DNA from: Periconia sp. R9002
Lineage: Eukaryota > Ascomycota > Dothideomycetes > Pleosporales > Periconiaceae
Reading direction: 5' to 3'
Assembly: GCA_023627715.1 (NCBI GenBank)
Contig: JAMAHW010000077.1
Location: 1 to 64,000, forward strand
Length of the DNA: 64,000 bases
The notes under the pieces are model-generated. The model did not search any database. It saw nothing but the letters and a program-made list of their open reading frames with translations, and was not told where the DNA came from. Positions 36,744 through 47,687 of the stretch are shown piece by piece. A program made the translations under genes and the position numbers. Each line of letters opens with the position of its first letter. Positions within the stretch are counted from its first letter, which is position 1.

Positions 36744-38148
36744 GCAAAGACTGTCGGAGCGCATGTGTGTGTGTGGACGAAATCGGATCTCTTCTTTGTC
36801 TTTCTTCTTCTTCAAACCCACATTCCCCCCCTTAGCACGATCATAATTGGTGTTTTCTTTTAAACAACGAGAGGTTTTTGGCGCTGACCATTTCGATTTT
36901 TGTTTTCATGCTCTGTCTCCCCGGCGTAATCGTCTTCCCTTGTTTCCCAATCCCTTGGTCGATTATGAGTAACGATCTCTTCCCCTTTCCAGTTGTCGAG
37001 ATTCTACCCCTCCTCCTCGCCTCCCCCCTTTTTTTTCTTGTCTCGTCTTATACCCCCTTCCTCCCCCTCAAAGCAAAGTTTCCGTGGAATGGCATCAGCA
37101 GTTGTTAGTGCGTGGTGTGTGGACGTATGTATGTTACGTATGTGGTCGATAGTAGCTGAGTAATACAAAAAAAATAATCGTAATGATACGCACTGAAGAA
37201 GAGCGCGACGATAACGATATTGTTTGTTGTGAGTGAGGCCTTGGGGTAGGTAGGTAGGTAGGTAGTCCCGAAAGGAAGGAAGGAAGGAGGGATGGAGGAA
37301 GGGAGGGGTTGTATGTATGTTATGAGGAAATATGCACGCACGTTATGTTAAACGCTAATTAATATCTCATACGGGCGTAATAGACTTTCGACCGAGAGCC
37401 AAATAACGTTGTTAAGCTTTTATTCGTGGGTTGTTTGTGTGGGTGGGTGTAATAATTACTTGCATATAGGTAACGTTTACATACCTTCCCCCTCACTCAC
37501 TCACGCACGCTCACAAGGTTTAGTTAGACGTGATGCAACTAACGTTAATTAAACCGAGAATTAACGTTCGAGATGTCCGATGTACATCGACTAGTTACAC
37601 AAGTATGAATGGTTTGACATTGATGGATATCTACATACGTTATGTAGAAATTATCTTCGAGATGTTGCGAAGATAGCGCTCTACTACGTACATAAATACC
37701 TGCGATACTTTCTTGGCGCTAGGTAGTCAAACGTGGAGAGAGATGAAAAGGCTTCGTCTAGAAAGACAAACAGAGCATCCATCACGTCACAATCAATCCT
37801 GGATACTTTACCCCACGTAACTTTGTTCGGAAAGAAATTTGTGGTCAGAGAAGGACAGACGGGACCGAGCGTCGGTGAGGGTTGTGGTTTCGTTACCTAG
37901 GGGTTTTACCTATGTAGGGTTTACATATGTAGGGGTTGAACTTTGGGTACAACTACATGGAATGTTTCGTCTCGTGAGGTGAGGTTTTATTAAGGGTAAA
38001 GATAGGTAGATAGATACCTACCCGATTAATATCAGCATATCCACTTATCGCTATAAAAAGATATCAAGTCCATTTTTTTTGTTTGATATTTCATTCATTC
38101 ATGCACATTTTATAGCCATTACACTCCCCAATCCGAAAGGAAAGCGTT
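36744..38148. other. Convergent intergenic, 1.4 kb
   Basis: 3' flanks of the channel gene (+) and the 132-aa gene (-). It has TTC-rich and GT-rich tracts (36750-37100), GTAGGTAGGTAG and GGAAGGAAGG short tandem repeats at about 37243-37310, and many TAACGTT words at 37350-37600. No gene was seen. Confidence 0.55.
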
Positions 38149-38777
38149 TTACTGCCGGATGTTATTCCTGACATCATCCCGACCACCCTGCTCCCTCTCC
38201 GCAATCCGCGCCTTGTCCTCTGGTCCTCCCTCGCCCTCGAAGTCTCTGGCTTTGTATAATCTGTTGTGAATCATAGGTCAGCTTTCCATTCGAATATAAA
38301 TGTTCGGCAAGCAACGCGGCGAATGTATGGTCCTCAATCGACGACGGAGGTGAGAAAAGCAGAGAAAGGAATTGGATACGTACTTCCCAGTAGCAGGATT
38401 GATATCTCCACCCTCATCCAGAGGAATTTCTCGGTTGTCTCCCGCGCCTGATACACCGGATCCATACGCTACCGATGATCCAGGGAACCTATTCTCTGTG
38501 GCTTGGTCGACGCCTGATTCGATGGCTATAAATTCCGCATGTCAGCTTTCATGTTCGCATCCTAGCCTCGCAGTGGGAAGTTTGGGGAAGGGGGGAATAA
38601 GGGGGAGAGGGGAATTGGAGGGAGTGACGCACTGGAATCAGAAGCATCATACGCGCCCCTGGACGTATCCGAGCGGTCGTGGCCTTGCTTTGCGGGTTTG
38701 GAGTTGAGGTCGCGCTCGGCCTTTGCGGCGATGTCGAGGAGGTCTTGGGTTCTGTTGTTGTTGTTGTCGGCGGACAT
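38149..38777 (-). CDS. Small hydrophilic protein of unknown function, 132 aa
   Basis: Three exons (38633-38777, 38384-38525, 38149-38260) close in frame to TAA. The protein starts MSADNNNNRTQDLLDIAAKA. The middle reads VAYGSGVSGAGDNREIPLDE, and the end is GGDINPATGKLYKARDFEGE followed by GGPEDKARIAEREQGGRDDV. Charged and Gly/Asp-rich composition, with no signal or membrane segment, suggests a small soluble, partly disordered protein. Clean splice sites (gtgcgt...tatag; gtacgt...cag) and a codon-like pattern support a real gene, although each exon is short. Exon 1's frame could extend upstream, but MSADN is the first ATG after the pyrimidine-rich leader on the minus strand. The function is unknown. 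Confidence 0.78.
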
Positions 38778-40154
38778 TTTTGTGTCTTCTGTTTTGTTAT
38801 GGGGATCGAGGTTCGTGTATATGAATGTATTGCACACTTGCGATTGGAGTTAGGAGGTTTGCGTTTTAAGGGTGAGATGATGTGGTTTCTAATGTGAAAA
38901 AACGGAGGAGGAGGGTATTTATCGTAGAGTGTTAGAGAAATGGAATATAGTCGTGTGAAAAGTTCCTTTTTTCTACAGAGGGAGGTATGTATGATGACGA
39001 CAATGATATGATGTGATGTGGAAGGAGCGTTGGGGTTTGTTTGACGTAAGCATGACGAACGTATGTTGTCGATCACATAGGTATTGTGGATTTTTTTGCT
39101 TACTTTTAACTAACTGATTCAACATCTCGATGATATAGAAGGAATCGATTCGGACAAATTCCGTTGTTGTTGGGGGGGGGGGGGGGGTTGTTATTGGCTG
39201 CGTTGATTGACGTTGGCGGTGTACCTGGTAGTAGTAGGGTGTGTGTAGGAAACCCCGACATTTTGACCACTTTAGACATCTCCTTTCAAAACGACTTACA
39301 GTAAGCGTCGGTTCTCAGCAGTTTCTTGGAATCAATCCATTGCCAATTCGATACAAATCTTCTATTAAAAAATCTTCTTTACTTTCTACTACAATGAAAA
39401 ATCAATCGGGATTTTGGTACACGATTTCCAACAAGCACCCAAAAGCAAGCACAATTCTATCTATTCCCCATAAGCACAACACTCAACTCTCACCCCCATC
39501 CAACTCACAAAACATACACACACGTAAAACATCATGTAACGTAACATCCATCATCAAGTAGACTTCCTTCGCTTACTCTTCGAAAACCCGCCCCATCATT
39601 TCCGAATTTACATTTCACACTCCCAAAAAGATCTAATGGTAACAGTAATCAAATGAGAAGAGACGACGACGCGTGATTGAATTCATGGTATATATGTATG
39701 GTATAACGAAAGACAAATGGAAAAAATGAACTTTAAGCCGAGACTTTGTTTTGTGAATATGCAGATTGAACCAGCAAGCAGTCCAACAAAAGAAATCCGA
39801 AAAAAGAAGATACGCCAGATGAAAATATGGAAAGGAGGCATCCTCGTTGCATTTCAAAATGTGGCGAACCATCGCTCTCTCCTGTTCTCTCTCAGTAACA
39901 AAGCAGTGTTACTCCTATCCCATCGCTGATACCCGCAAGACCTATGCCCATTGCATATTCTCGTCTTGTACATATACCTATCAACCATTGAGTATCCTGA
40001 CCAGAGAGCCCTACCAACCAACCATGGAAAGAAAATGAAGAAAGAAAAGTAACCAAAGTCTACAAAATACAAAACGCCACCGACCCTAAGAGAAGAGCGG
40101 GACTTACTAGTTAGTTACACATTACCTTGAGAATCGGAACCCATAATTCGTCCT
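38778..40154. other. Intergenic, 1.4 kb, with a G16 run
   Basis: Upstream of the 132-aa gene and downstream of the C2 gene. A run of 16 consecutive G residues lies at 39172-39187 and an AT-rich stretch from 39600 to 40100. Short frames here (up to about 106 aa) look random. Confidence 0.55.
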
Positions 40155-42982
40155 CTAATACCTCCGCGCCGTACCTCTATTTGACCTCCGCCCGCCGTTA
40201 CCCGGCCCAATATCGATGCTCTGCAACTCTAAACTCAACGCCAACATATCCTCCGAGCCGCGGTCGATCGGGATTTTAGCCGGAATAGGAGGTGCGGCAA
40301 TCGAATGTCGTGACTCTCGACCATAACCTGGGCTACTCCCGTAGCCACCAACGTTCTCCCGTTCTCGGAGCACATGGGTGTTGGGCGTGGGAATGCCCGG
40401 CGAGGAGTGCATGTGTGTGGGAACTTCATAATTGGAGGTTGACATAGGACGCGGGCTTCGCTTCTGCAGCCTGTTACGGCCGGTGGAGGGAGGCGTCGCG
40501 TCACGGTCTGCCAGCACCAGGGCACCTGCGTTGATGGGGGAGTTGCGGCTGAAATCATGATGCGCAGTCACCAGCGCATTGCTCGGGCTATCAGTCGATC
40601 CGAAGGATGCATTGGCTGCATTATGAATCCTCTCCCGCTCGGCACGTTCCCGTCTGTATCTCTCTTCTCGATCCTTGGCCGCCTCAAGGTCCCGGGCTCC
40701 ACTCAAGACGGGTCGTGTGCGCGTGGGACGTTCTTTTTCGGGACCTTTACGCTCTGGCTCGGCAGCCCAACTTTCCACCGGAAGATGGTCGGACGCGTCA
40801 ATGACACGGCCATTGAATGTGACGATCTGACCCTTTTCGTTCATCTCCAAGCTGCTGCCGGGACGGTCAGGGTCTGCAGATTTGGCGGATGCGGCAGGGT
40901 TGTAGACGTCGAAGCTATCAGGTGCAAAGGGAACTCCCGACAAGCGCCGCTGCTCCGGTTCTTCGGGGGGAGGTGGCCGAGGCGAGACTGACTTGCGTGT
41001 TGGCATGCTTCGGTTCGCCATGCGCGGTGCGCGGTCTTCCATCGGGCTGTTTGTGGGTCTGGGACTTACTGCAGGGCTCACTGCGCGTGGTTTGACGATG
41101 GGATGAACGTGATCAGGAGACCGGCGACGAGGCTCCTCCGGAGGTGGGGGTTGATAATGTTGCAATGCATTTGAGGGTGGTGCAGAATGCTGCTGTCTCA
41201 GCGGGTGAGGATAAGATGACTGGTCATATTGTGGAGGCATGTACCCTCCTGGCTCTGAATGCTGTCGCGACCGAGTCTCGTACGAGGAAGGCATTTGAGA
41301 GACGGAGTCTCTGTGCTGACGAGACACATCTACCCCGGCAACGAGGCTGGCAGGAAGGGCAATGGTTTCATTGCGCAGCGGGGATGGCACCATGGCGTCG
41401 CGTGATACGGGTCTACTCTCTGGGCGAGGGTGAGTATACCGGCGCTCTTGAGGATGATGTCCATAGTCATGTGAGCCATACTGCTGAAGTGCACCTTCAT
41501 GAATATAACGTGACGGTTCTTCACGATATTCTTGAAGCGGCTCCTGATGTGGCTGGGGTATAGTGCTTGCCCCCTTTCTGTGCACAGGAGGTGGAGGTGG
41601 GATATCGTCTTCATCCTCCACCGTGGGCTGCATTGCGCTGGCTCTACGTCCATGAAAATCATTTGCATCGTACGGATCCCGAGGATTGGCATATGCCTCG
41701 GGTGTCCGGTACACATCCTGGGATGCCATTTGCTCATTGCTCCGGCTGTTCCTGCTCAAACGAAGCGGCTCAACCTGGTACGAGGGGTCTTGGTAAGGAT
41801 CTTGCGAGTATCCGTTTGATGGAGAGGATCGATGGCCTCTAAAATCATCTTGTTGCCTGAGATCAGGCTCGTAGCCATGGCTCGTAGGCACGTTTGGAGC
41901 GGAGTGAGAATGTGGTAAATCGGCAGGAAGGTTGTGGTGATGACCTTGAGAGGATCTGAAGTTGTCTTGTGATATCTCCCGGCTTCCAGCATCTCGAAGA
42001 TGCGATGGTGGATCCACCTGAGGCGTCTCATAAGGCTTGGGGGCTGTGTAGGACATATCAAAACCGTCGGCATTGTACTGAGCAAGATTGGTGCTGGAAG
42101 CATGCGGGTTAGGAGGAGTGTACGGGTCATGTTCGAGGGAACGAGGGGCGTATTGCTGATTTTGTGCGGTCTGAGTGATCGGCGGGGTGTTTGCGTGGGG
42201 CGAAGCATCTGGCACAGGTCGTCGCTGGGGGGTTGAGCTCTCCCGTTGTCCACGCGGAGTAGAGGGATAACTGCGAGGCCCTGATTGAACCCCCTGTAGG
42301 CCACGAAACTCGGGTGTGTTCTGAGGGGAAGGCGATGCACCTGTGGGATCGGAAGGAAGCGGCCTGCGCTTTACAGGGGTGCTCTCTCGTGGGCCGCTCA
42401 AACCGGCTCGTTGGCCATCTTGCCTCGTGTTTTCTCTCTTCTTCTCCACTACCGGCTTCTCTTCCTTGGGACGGGTGTCGTAGAAGGTAAGCTCCAAGCG
42501 GACTTCCCCAGCATATTTGCCTCTGCAATTCAAGGTGTGCCAGGTATCGCTCTGGCCTCCGCCAGGATTTATGATGCTTTCGAGGCTCACGAATGTCTCG
42601 CCAATCAATTCGGTCTTTTTGTCGTCGTTGAAGATGGAGACTTTGAGCTGGTGGTAGTCGGGAGAGTCGTGGACGGTGAAGCGCAGTTCCTGATCCCTTG
42701 AAAAAGTCAGCATGAATCTTGGAGAGTAGTGGTTAGGGGTGATGGGTACCATCTTGGGGTTTGTCCTCCGCGACGGTCCGTATTTGTCTTCTTAGCCTCT
42801 TTGCCCAGCCTCGCGGCACAGTAAGGATCTTGCTTCCCCATTGAACGCCTGTTGGGCAGGTTTTTGGCGCGGTCCATGATGGCGACCAGAGTGCCAATGA
42901 CAGGCCCGTCCACGGTCATGTCAGAGAAGATACCAGCGGTGTGAGGAGCCGTAATGGCGCCTCGCGCGACTTTGGCGGCCAT
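40155..42982 (-). CDS. C2-domain protein of the Inn1/Fic1 ingression type
   Basis: Two exons (42750-42982 and 40155-42696) with a 53-nt intron give 924 aa. An N-terminal C2 domain spans roughly residues 25-155. It contains DGPVIGTLVAIMDRAKNLPN, KQDPYCAARLG, TPRWDQELRFTVHD, LKVSIFNDDKKTELIGETFV and KYAGEVRLELTFYD. Only some of the usual calcium-binding aspartates are present, which fits the calcium-independent C2 of the Inn1/Fic1 group. The remaining ~770 residues are disordered, Pro/Ser/Arg-rich, with many PxxP-like SH3-binding motifs (IPPPPPVHRKG, QPPPPEEPRRRSP). In yeasts these proteins link the contractile ring to primary-septum synthesis. The family call rests on the N-terminal C2 plus a Pro-rich tail, not on a search. 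Confidence 0.85.
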
Positions 42983-44360
42983 AGTGGTGATGTCTCTGCG
43001 GAAATGTCGAGTCTACGAGGGGATAGAATAGGCAGTGCAGAGGGTTGGACGAGGGAGTATGGGATAGTTGGACAAGGTGGTGGGACGGTACGAGTGCGCA
43101 CAAGGTGTATGCGCTGCGGCCGGCACGGTTTGCGTGTATGTCAGACGATTGATAGCGATGGAGACGAAGTGAGTTCAGAGAGCGGAGTTGTGTTGGTCAA
43201 GAAAACAAAAGAAGGACAAGCTGCAGGACCCACAAGCAAAGGGCATTGGCGCAGCAGTAGCAGTAGCAGTGCAGTGGTTCTGTCTGCTTTGCTTTGTAGA
43301 GATGGATGAATGGTTGCGGGGACTGGCGGGTGTTTGTGCATGGCGTCGCCGTCAAAAGAGGCTGGGGTCCGCCACACATTAATCGGCCAATGAGCGCGGG
43401 CCCTCGCACCCCTGCCTTGCCATCTCCCGCCTGTACCTTACAGTAGTTTTATTATACTCTCTAGCAATTCCACGTTGCTACGGCCAGCGGAAGGAACATT
43501 TATCGGCCAATGCAGATAGAAGTTCCGGTTTGTTTTGCCATTACTGTCTCGATTTTTTTTTTACAAACTTGCGCTGCCTTTGCAATGCCATGGACGGTGT
43601 TGGGCAGTCGCTGGGGTGAGGCAGTGGGGGGTGGTTGGTGCATGTTTCGTCATCCCCGGACGCTTAGCCGAGCGATCCCTGCTCGAGCGCGCCGCCCCAC
43701 TCAACTAATCAGAGGCAAGCTCTGTTATCGATATCTATCCAACAATACGCGTACTCGGACCTCATCTCGATCCATCATCCATACATCCAAGTTAGGCACA
43801 TGCACTGCTACAATACTCCATTTGCGCCTGAAACCCGCCGGGGTAGCGCTGCATGTCCCCCAGCCACTATGAACCTCCAAGGAACTCATGTCTAGGCCAG
43901 CACGCCTAGTTGTGGCCGTTATGTCATTCTTCACTGTCTAGCCAGCAGCTCCATGCAAAAACGCATCCATGGCCATCCTGTATCACCTCTCTCTGTCATG
44001 GTTTACATCTATGCGTCACGTTTCCATTCATTGGCGAATGCAATGATTGAGACATTAAACAAATAAAATTTTTCCATTCAAAACAAACAAACACTGCGTA
44101 CAGTAAGACTAACCATGCTTATCTCATCCCAATCAAGCCAATCATCAATCATTAATCATCGAACAGGTATCTTGAAAACAGCAGCGACATGAACAACAAA
44201 CAACAGCGACATGAACAACAAACAACAGCGACATGAACAACAAACAACAGCGACATGAACAACAAACAACAGCGACAGGAACAACAAATAGCAACAACAT
44301 GAAGGAAAAGCTGCAACAAGACCAGCAACAGAGAGTTTCCACATCCGCCGTCATCTTCCC
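42983..44360. other. Intergenic, 1.4 kb
   Basis: Upstream of the C2 gene and downstream of the RNase III-like gene. It contains a CAGTAG/GCAGTA tract near 43251-43275, a T-run near 43551-43562 and the 22-bp minisatellite at 44182-44290. No gene was seen. Confidence 0.55.
44182..44290. repeat. 22-bp minisatellite, about five copies
   Basis: The unit CAGCGACATGAACAACAAACAA recurs in step at 44182, 44204, 44226 and 44248, with a degraded last copy at 44270 (unit split here for description: CAGCGACATGA then ACAACAAACAA). It sits just 3' of the RNase III-like gene. A 22-bp period shifts frame at each copy, so it is unlikely to be coding. Confidence 0.85.
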
Positions 44361-44861
44361 TCAGAGTCCCAGACCGCTCATTACCTGCTTAACAGCCGCA
44401 TCGCCCCCGTCAAGGTAGGCAGCACCGATAATCGCACGTACCGTCGTCGCCATGCACTTCCTGCCGGGCTTCTCTCTCTCCTGACTCGAGTTTCGGATGA
44501 TGGTCTTGTCGAGTCCCAAGTCGTAGCCGCGTTCTGCTAATCTGTCGACGGACAAGATATTCTCGCGGATTCCTTGCAGTACCCCTTTCGATAGCTGCAG
44601 TGCGTACCACTTCATAGTCATCGCTTGTTCGAGGACGGTCGTCCCTAGGAGCCCCAAGCGGTCGCTCGTCTGGTCCACGGACACTTCGACTGCCGGAAAG
44701 GCATTCCACACCTTGGTGCGTGGTGATGATCGGTTGGGCTCGGTGTTGAGGAATAGTGCCTGGAGTATCAACTTTTTGTCTGTGAAGTCGTACCCGATAG
44801 TAAGCTCGGCGAGCTTGATGGCAGCGTCGTTGCCCATGATGAGATTTTCTTGTGAGGCCAT
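44361..44861 (-). CDS. RNase III-fold protein lacking catalytic residues, 166 aa
   Basis: Single exon, ATG at 44861. The sequence follows the RNase III endonuclease-domain pattern. A first helix pair reads KLAELTIGYDFTDKKLILQA. The signature region is SDRLGLLGTTVLEQAM, and the last helix is MATTVRAIIGAAYLDGGDAA. In active enzymes the signature has E and D (LEFLGDAVL type) and the last region D and E (DTVEALIGA type). Here those places read G-T-T and T-T-V-R, so the four metal-binding acidic residues appear to be gone. There is no double-stranded RNA-binding domain. A structural or RNA-binding role, as for some inactive RNase III-like ribosomal proteins, is possible. I recall that small fungal proteins with this fold exist. 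Assignment is from pattern alone. Confidence 0.72.
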   Translation of the reverse strand: MASQENLIMGNDAAIKLAELTIGYDFTDKKLILQALFLNTEPNRSSPRTKVWNAFPAVEVSVDQTSDRLGLLGTTVLEQAMTMKWYALQLSKGVLQGIRENILSVDRLAERGYDLGLDKTIIRNSSQEREKPGRKCMATTVRAIIGAAYLDGGDAAVKQVMSGLGL

Positions 44862-44939
44862 GGTGATGTTCTGTTTGGCTTGAGTTGGTTGCGAAAGAGC
44901 TGGGTTGGTTGGGTGATGGTGGTGAAGTGTGCTTTGTTG

Positions 44940-45035
44940 TGAGACTGGAGTAGACTGGAGTGGAGAAGAGCAGGCTTAAGTAGACTTGAGAGCAGAGTAG
45001 AGTAGAGTAGTCTTGATAGTAGAGTAGAGTAGAGT
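44940..45035. repeat. AGAGT pentanucleotide microsatellite in the RNase III-like promoter
   Basis: Runs of AGAGT/AGTAG units (44993-45010 and about 45020-45036) with related AGACTGGAGT words just before them. The array lies about 80-175 bp upstream of the RNase III-like start. Confidence 0.7.
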
Positions 45036-45402
45036 AAACTGAAGAAGAAGAGAGTAGACGGCAGACCCTCTTCTTATACTCTCCCTCCCACCACAAGACT
45101 AAAAACCCCATTTTTTCCACCTCTGACTCCTCATCCTCAACATCACTCAAAAACCCATTTTTTTACATCGGGAACCTATCATAAAATGGCATCGCAGAGA
45201 GTCTTCAACGTCACCATCAGATGTAGTTTCAACCCCCCACGGGGAACTTGGTACGTTACCACGGTACGCCTATGCAGGGACCCGCTAGAATCTCCATGAG
45301 AACCAACCACGTTGACCAAGGGTCTAAAGAATAATTCTTTTTTTAGTTGTAATGAGCGAAACCCCCGCAAAATATTCATTTTTTGGTACCTTCCCCATGT
45401 TA

Positions 45403-45473
45403 CGCTAAGCTGTACCAAGAAAGAGATGATACCTGCTCCACACTCCGCTAAGTCGTACCAAGAAAGAGACGAC
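45403..45473. repeat. Two-copy repeat, 43-bp period
   Basis: The word CGCTAAG, then GTACCAAGAAAGAGA, occurs at 45403-45430 and again at 45446-45473. Differences are only TG/CG and T/C-type changes, which fits mild RIP-like decay. Confidence 0.65.
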
Positions 45474-46563
45474 GCGTTCATTCGGAGCATTGTTTTCGAA
45501 TCATCAATCCACAGCCTACCACTAATTTTAGGGGGTGCACGTAGGAAGGAACTCAAGACACCCCATCGACGACGTCAAGAATACTTATAGCTAGCCCCTT
45601 TCTTGGTCGCGTAAGACATAATCGACTATGACGGAGCTATGTATTTCCTTCACCACCTACCTACCCATTCCTTCTCCGCAAAAAAGCCCCAAAACACACC
45701 TCCCCACCCCATTCCAAAGAAACAAGCCCTCTCCCCATCGATCCAAGAACCCCAGGTGTATGTACGCAACATACATCCACGTACATACCAGCGAACAATA
45801 CCTACCTACCGAACAAGAACCAACCCTCCATCCATCCACCCCAGCCTGTCCATCTCCTACGTATACACACCCTCCCTTTCCTTTCCTTTCCTTATCATCT
45901 TGACGTAGTCCTCCCCCCCTCAAGAGTTCCCGTCATGGAAAAGTAGATCTGCTACATGATGATTTCACTTCCCACGACAGAGTCATACCTAACTCTTAAT
46001 TCTGTCGGTCAAGATTGACTGAACCATACCACTAATCCTCGAAACCAAACCCCACACTCAACTCAATCGATCCCCACCCCCAGATCTTCTCCCCAGGGAA
46101 ACTCAGGGTACGAATCCCCCAGCAGTCCTTTCCTAACAGGTTCCATATCATATCACATCACATCAAAGTATGGTAGGAAACACGTCTGTCCCAAGGAAGT
46201 CCAAGTATACGCTACGTGCAAGTACCTTGTCCATTCTATCATGACTTCTATTCCCCAACAACGTTATAGCTAGGTAGATATAGATGACGGTGCTATGGAT
46301 GTATGCGTCTTTCTTTTTTCTTTCGGGAACAAAAAATGGCTACATCGATCGATAATGACTCCTTCCTTTCCCTCCCTCTCCACAGTAGATTAAACATCTT
46401 CGCTATTTTTAGTAATTGGGTAGGTACTTAGTAGGCACATTGATGGCACGAACTAACCAATCAAACTGCTAGATATAATTGATGTACGTGTATGTGATCT
46501 CGTGTGTGTGGGTGGTGTGCACGTTCCGTTCCGTGGGTAGGTAGGAGGCTTGTTTGGTGGTTA

Positions 46564-46620
46564 GGTGGTGACGATGTTCGGTGGGTGACGATGTTAGGTG
46601 GTGACGATATGATGTTAGGT
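46564..46620. repeat. Three tandem copies of a GGTGACGATGTT-type unit
   Basis: GGTGGTGACGATGTT, GGTGGGTGACGATGTT and GGTGGTGACGATATGATGTT follow each other, each copy slightly different in length. Confidence 0.7.
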
Positions 46621-47687
46621 ACGTCCTCCCATCCCCCGTAACGCTCTTCCATCCTAAACCATCCCACCAGACATCACTACCTACTTACGAGAACAATCCC
46701 ATCAATGATCTAACCACAAATCCCAAGTGTTCCCATCCTGTCCGAGGTCCCCGCCTCCATCGATACCACCCAGAGGCGGGGGTAACAATACACTGCGAAG
46801 CGATGATTCATTGTTATATTTCGTGAGGGATTTTTTGGTGGATACGGATCATTGATGCAAGACTGTGTATGTATGTATGTACAGGATCGGATTGAATGGA
46901 ATTGGATTGAGTCATACATATACACGCCTCCGATGAGCTAATCAGAAGCGTGAAGCTGGGTTTGTGGGGGGAAGACAAATGGAGTGGTTACGTATGTATC
47001 TATTTTTAAAAAACGGTAAGTCGAGTGGATGATGAGTACCTATTCGCGGGGGATATTATGACGCATGATGCGCGAGAATGACGACGATGTATGGTTCCAT
47101 CAAATATGAATCACGTATGTAGTCTCGTTTGTTTGAAGGTAAAGAGTTCATACATTGGTACATACAGTTTCATCAATACACACACAAAAAAAAAAGGGGG
47201 AAACTTGCCTACTTCGGCGAAACCCCTACTCACTCCACTTTACCAAGAAGAGGATGGATCAGAAATCAAAAAATACATACACAATCGAAAGAAAAGAAGA
47301 GGAAAGGTGAAAAAGATACGGATTCTCGAGAGACATAAAGAAGTAGAGAAAAAGGAGACTCGTCATACCATATGCCAGACCACGGCAAACTAGCAGAACG
47401 CCGCTGCTAGAGAATTGCTGTTCCGTCCAGCCCCGTTTCAATGAAGAAGGTTTCTCCTGTAATATGCCCATGATTTCCCATATTCGTATCCTCGTGAAAA
47501 AAGGAGAAAAGAGAACAGAAAAGAGAAGAAACACAAAAGGAAAGAAAGAAAAAAACAGAAAAAGAAGAAGGCACCAGCATCTCGTGCAGCATCCTCCCCA
47601 GAAAGAAACATCCCCACCATTCTTCATGCCTTCCTTCGCCAAATCCTCAATTCTCTCTCATTTTCAGCGTAAGCCAATGATCCACAC

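Larger units (their letters stand above)
44862..47687. other. Large intergenic region, 2.8 kb
   Basis: Upstream of the RNase III-like gene and downstream of the acidic giant. Four tandem-repeat areas stand out: AGAGT units (44940-45035), a paired 43-bp-period repeat (45403-45473), a TGACGATGTT repeat (46564-46620), and CTACC/TTCC tracts (45655-45900). I saw no tRNA B-box or credible ORF. The frame at 45179-45556 (-) has no supporting features. Confidence 0.5.

Noticed and set aside
44182..44290. Possible CRISPR-like array
   Set aside because: Units are contiguous 22-bp copies with no unique spacers, in a eukaryotic 3' flank. It is a minisatellite.
44410..45150. 246-codon minus frame extending upstream of the RNase III-like gene
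   Set aside because: It runs in a different frame from the RNase III pattern and crosses the AGAGT microsatellite. Coincidental.
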